From an uncultured Actinomycetes bacterium (lineage in GTDB: Bacteria; Actinomycetota; Thermoleophilia; Miltoncostaeales; Miltoncostaeaceae), in NCBI GenBank assembly GCA_903866425.1, contig CAIPNN010000232.1, forward strand, positions 1 to 7,138: a DNA stretch of 7,138 nucleotides. Direction: 5' to 3'. Below, piece by piece: positions 6,701 through 7,138 of this stretch. Numbering within the stretch: position 1 is the stretch's first letter; the number at the start of each line of letters is the position of its first letter. Position numbers and translations under genes: made by a program. The notes below the pieces were generated by a model. That model was not told the origin of the DNA. It worked only from the letters and a program-made list of their open reading frames with translations, and made no database searches.

Positions 6701-7138
6701 CCTGTACTCCATCGAGGACCTCGCGCAGCTCATCGACGAGCTGAAGACCGCGAACCCGTACGCGAAGGTCATCGTGAAGGTGCCGGTCGTTCCCGGCATC
6801 GGCACCATCGCCGTGGGTATCGCCAAGGCCGGTGGCGACGTCATCACCCTCTCGGGCTTCGATGGCGGCACCGGCGCGGCGCGCCTGCACGCACTTCGCC
6901 GCGCGGGTCTGCCGTGCGAGATCGGCACCGTGCTGGCACACCACGCGCTGGTGGAGGCAGGTATCCGCGACCGCGTCGAGATCTGGTCTGACGGCGGCAT
7001 GCGCACCGCTGCCGACGCAATCAAGCTCATCTGCCTCGGTGCCAACCGCATCGGCTACGGCACCGCAGCGATGGTGGCCATCGGCTGCACCATCTGCCGC
7101 GGCTGCCAGCTCGACACCTGTCACGTGGGCATCGCCAC
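3747..7138 (+). CDS. gltB: Glutamate synthase large (alpha) subunit, divergent subtype (partial, 3' end missing)
   Basis: The frame stays open from TTG 3747 to the right edge: 1130 residues of a protein that usually has about 1,500. It would transfer the amide nitrogen of glutamine to 2-oxoglutarate, giving two glutamates, in the cytoplasm. The N-terminal glutaminase domain (about 25-430) has C25 as the likely nucleophile freed by removal of a 24-residue propeptide, then NRYSTNT (223-229) and HNGEINTI (244-251). The central domain (about 552-760) includes ILVLEDR (627-633) and CPYAMLEQ (698-705). The FMN/2-oxoglutarate domain (from about 860) includes MSFGS (875-879), GEGGE (902-906), QGAKPGEGG (946-954) and SGFDGGTGA (1036-1044). 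The 3Fe-4S ligands are C1114, C1120 and C1125, with correct spacing (x5, x4). The C-terminal beta-helix domain is cut off. Several normally conserved positions differ: CALAAF for CGxGF after the nucleophile, HRA for HRG, DALGLRP for DRNGLRP, SGF for SGH/S before DGGTG, and an extra cysteine, C1117. The small subunit gltD is expected downstream. Family is sure; electron donor is not. Confidence 0.93.
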   Translation, partial: MTTTPVPFATTPPPGLPELREHDACALAAFATKDGLPSHDVVERAVIALDMMVHRAGSVDGEGDGSGIQVDIPRPLWAARLSGAGHDAALADDPRFVVAHVFFEGSEVADRELPELLEVVRAHGFEVLLSGEGDIDRTALGPRAAETPPVFWQLALLAADAATASRECYRAMVAVEKALTCHVASFSANDCVYKVLGQPLVLPRFYPELADPAFASSRVIAHNRYSTNTYPTFSRVQPFAILGHNGEINTIAQLREQSRQLGLPVTRDGSDSQDLNRLLEGLIFEKRLSLLEAVEFAFPPILGEVHRLPNDLQDLYVHYREAWGPYAQGPVALATRAGDEMVFSVDALGLRPLWWVETADLYVASSEPGIVPVHELVSDPCPLAPGEKVALVGTPDGAPRVLTYPEVQREVHARASARGGLPHAEARARLAGGLEPVTQPWVGDDDPVHETPLNLLLASAGWIEGDKQQVQFHADRGAEPIGSLGWDGPLGPLSPVAVPLSDYLQETVAVVTNPAIDREREVEHFSTRVVLGRRPPIEGVEPTPPQRCELRMPIIIGAMRPGVQVSLPELRRVAAGQGVAVMEDVHAAWGDRYHRLPLYFSSAHTTAEHVDRLREAAVDAVRAGAEILVLEDRLATPDQRVIDPHLAVAVVDKALREATDGDTGTALRRHVSIVLKSAGIRNVHDIMVAVGFGADALCPYAMLEQAINDSPEPEAAAGRLLDALEKGMEKVLSTLGIHELRGYGRLVSAIGVAPEVLDALGIPGFCASAGRGLDFAKLDVLAEQGRQIRTGEVDASKVKLPRMYPKVWKALARVANSERGYEEFAETCQKLEDDQPVAIRHAIGLQLAPEGERIPAAQVSSNVAGHNLPFLISSMSFGSQGETPFRAYAEAAYRADMLAMNGEGGEIQDMYGKYPRHRGVQIASGRFGISSECLNSSEWIEIKIGQGAKPGEGGHLPGSKVTEAIAAARNATVGSDLISPSNNHDLYSIEDLAQLIDELKTANPYAKVIVKVPVVPGIGTIAVGIAKAGGDVITLSGFDGGTGAARLHALRRAGLPCEIGTVLAHHALVEAGIRDRVEIWSDGGMRTAADAIKLICLGANRIGYGTAAMVAIGCTICRGCQLDTCHVGIA

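Noticed and set aside
1..7138. Search for CRISPR arrays, tRNAs, insertion sequences, toxin-antitoxin pairs or phage-defence genes
   Set aside because: No regularly spaced direct repeats, tRNA-like folds, transposase motifs or terminal inverted repeats were seen; all long frames are explained by the six genes listed.

Overview
The window is G+C-rich coding DNA (about two thirds G+C by eye) in which nearly every base belongs to a gene. Starts include TTG and GTG, neighbouring genes overlap by 1-4 bases, and codons strongly favour G or C in the third position. This suits a high-GC bacterium, most likely an actinomycetote. The divergent glutamate synthase may point to a lineage away from the well-studied actinomycetes, but the genus cannot be read from the sequence. 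No mobile elements, CRISPR arrays, tRNAs, rRNAs or extended repeats were seen.

Layout. (1) Bases 2-229 are the 3' end of a plus-strand gene whose product resembles the C-terminal part of an M23/LytM domain but lacks the usual metal-binding histidines. (2) After a 71-base gap with an imperfect hairpin and a clear Shine-Dalgarno, three plus-strand genes lie head to tail with overlapping stops and starts: a zinc-free MDR-family quinone oxidoreductase-like enzyme (TTG start, 301-1308), a small four-helix membrane protein (1305-1730) and an M42-family metallo-aminopeptidase (1730-2770). (3) A minus-strand rhomboid protease with an N-terminal zinc finger (2767-3612) converges on the aminopeptidase gene; the two genes share a CTAG whose two strands each supply a TAG stop. 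(4) A 134-base divergent promoter region (3613-3746) separates the rhomboid gene from the glutamate synthase large subunit gene (gltB), which starts at TTG 3747 and runs off the right edge just after the iron-sulfur cysteines.

How the genes relate. The three-gene cluster is almost certainly co-transcribed and translationally coupled, though the proteins have no obvious shared pathway. The aminopeptidase would recycle peptides in the cytoplasm, and the rhomboid cuts membrane proteins. GltB would make glutamate from glutamine and 2-oxoglutarate; its small subunit is expected beyond the right edge. No new multi-gene system is evident. The points most worth a second look are the unusual glutamate synthase, the degenerate LytM-like end, the shared palindromic stop and the possible leaderless start of the rhomboid gene.
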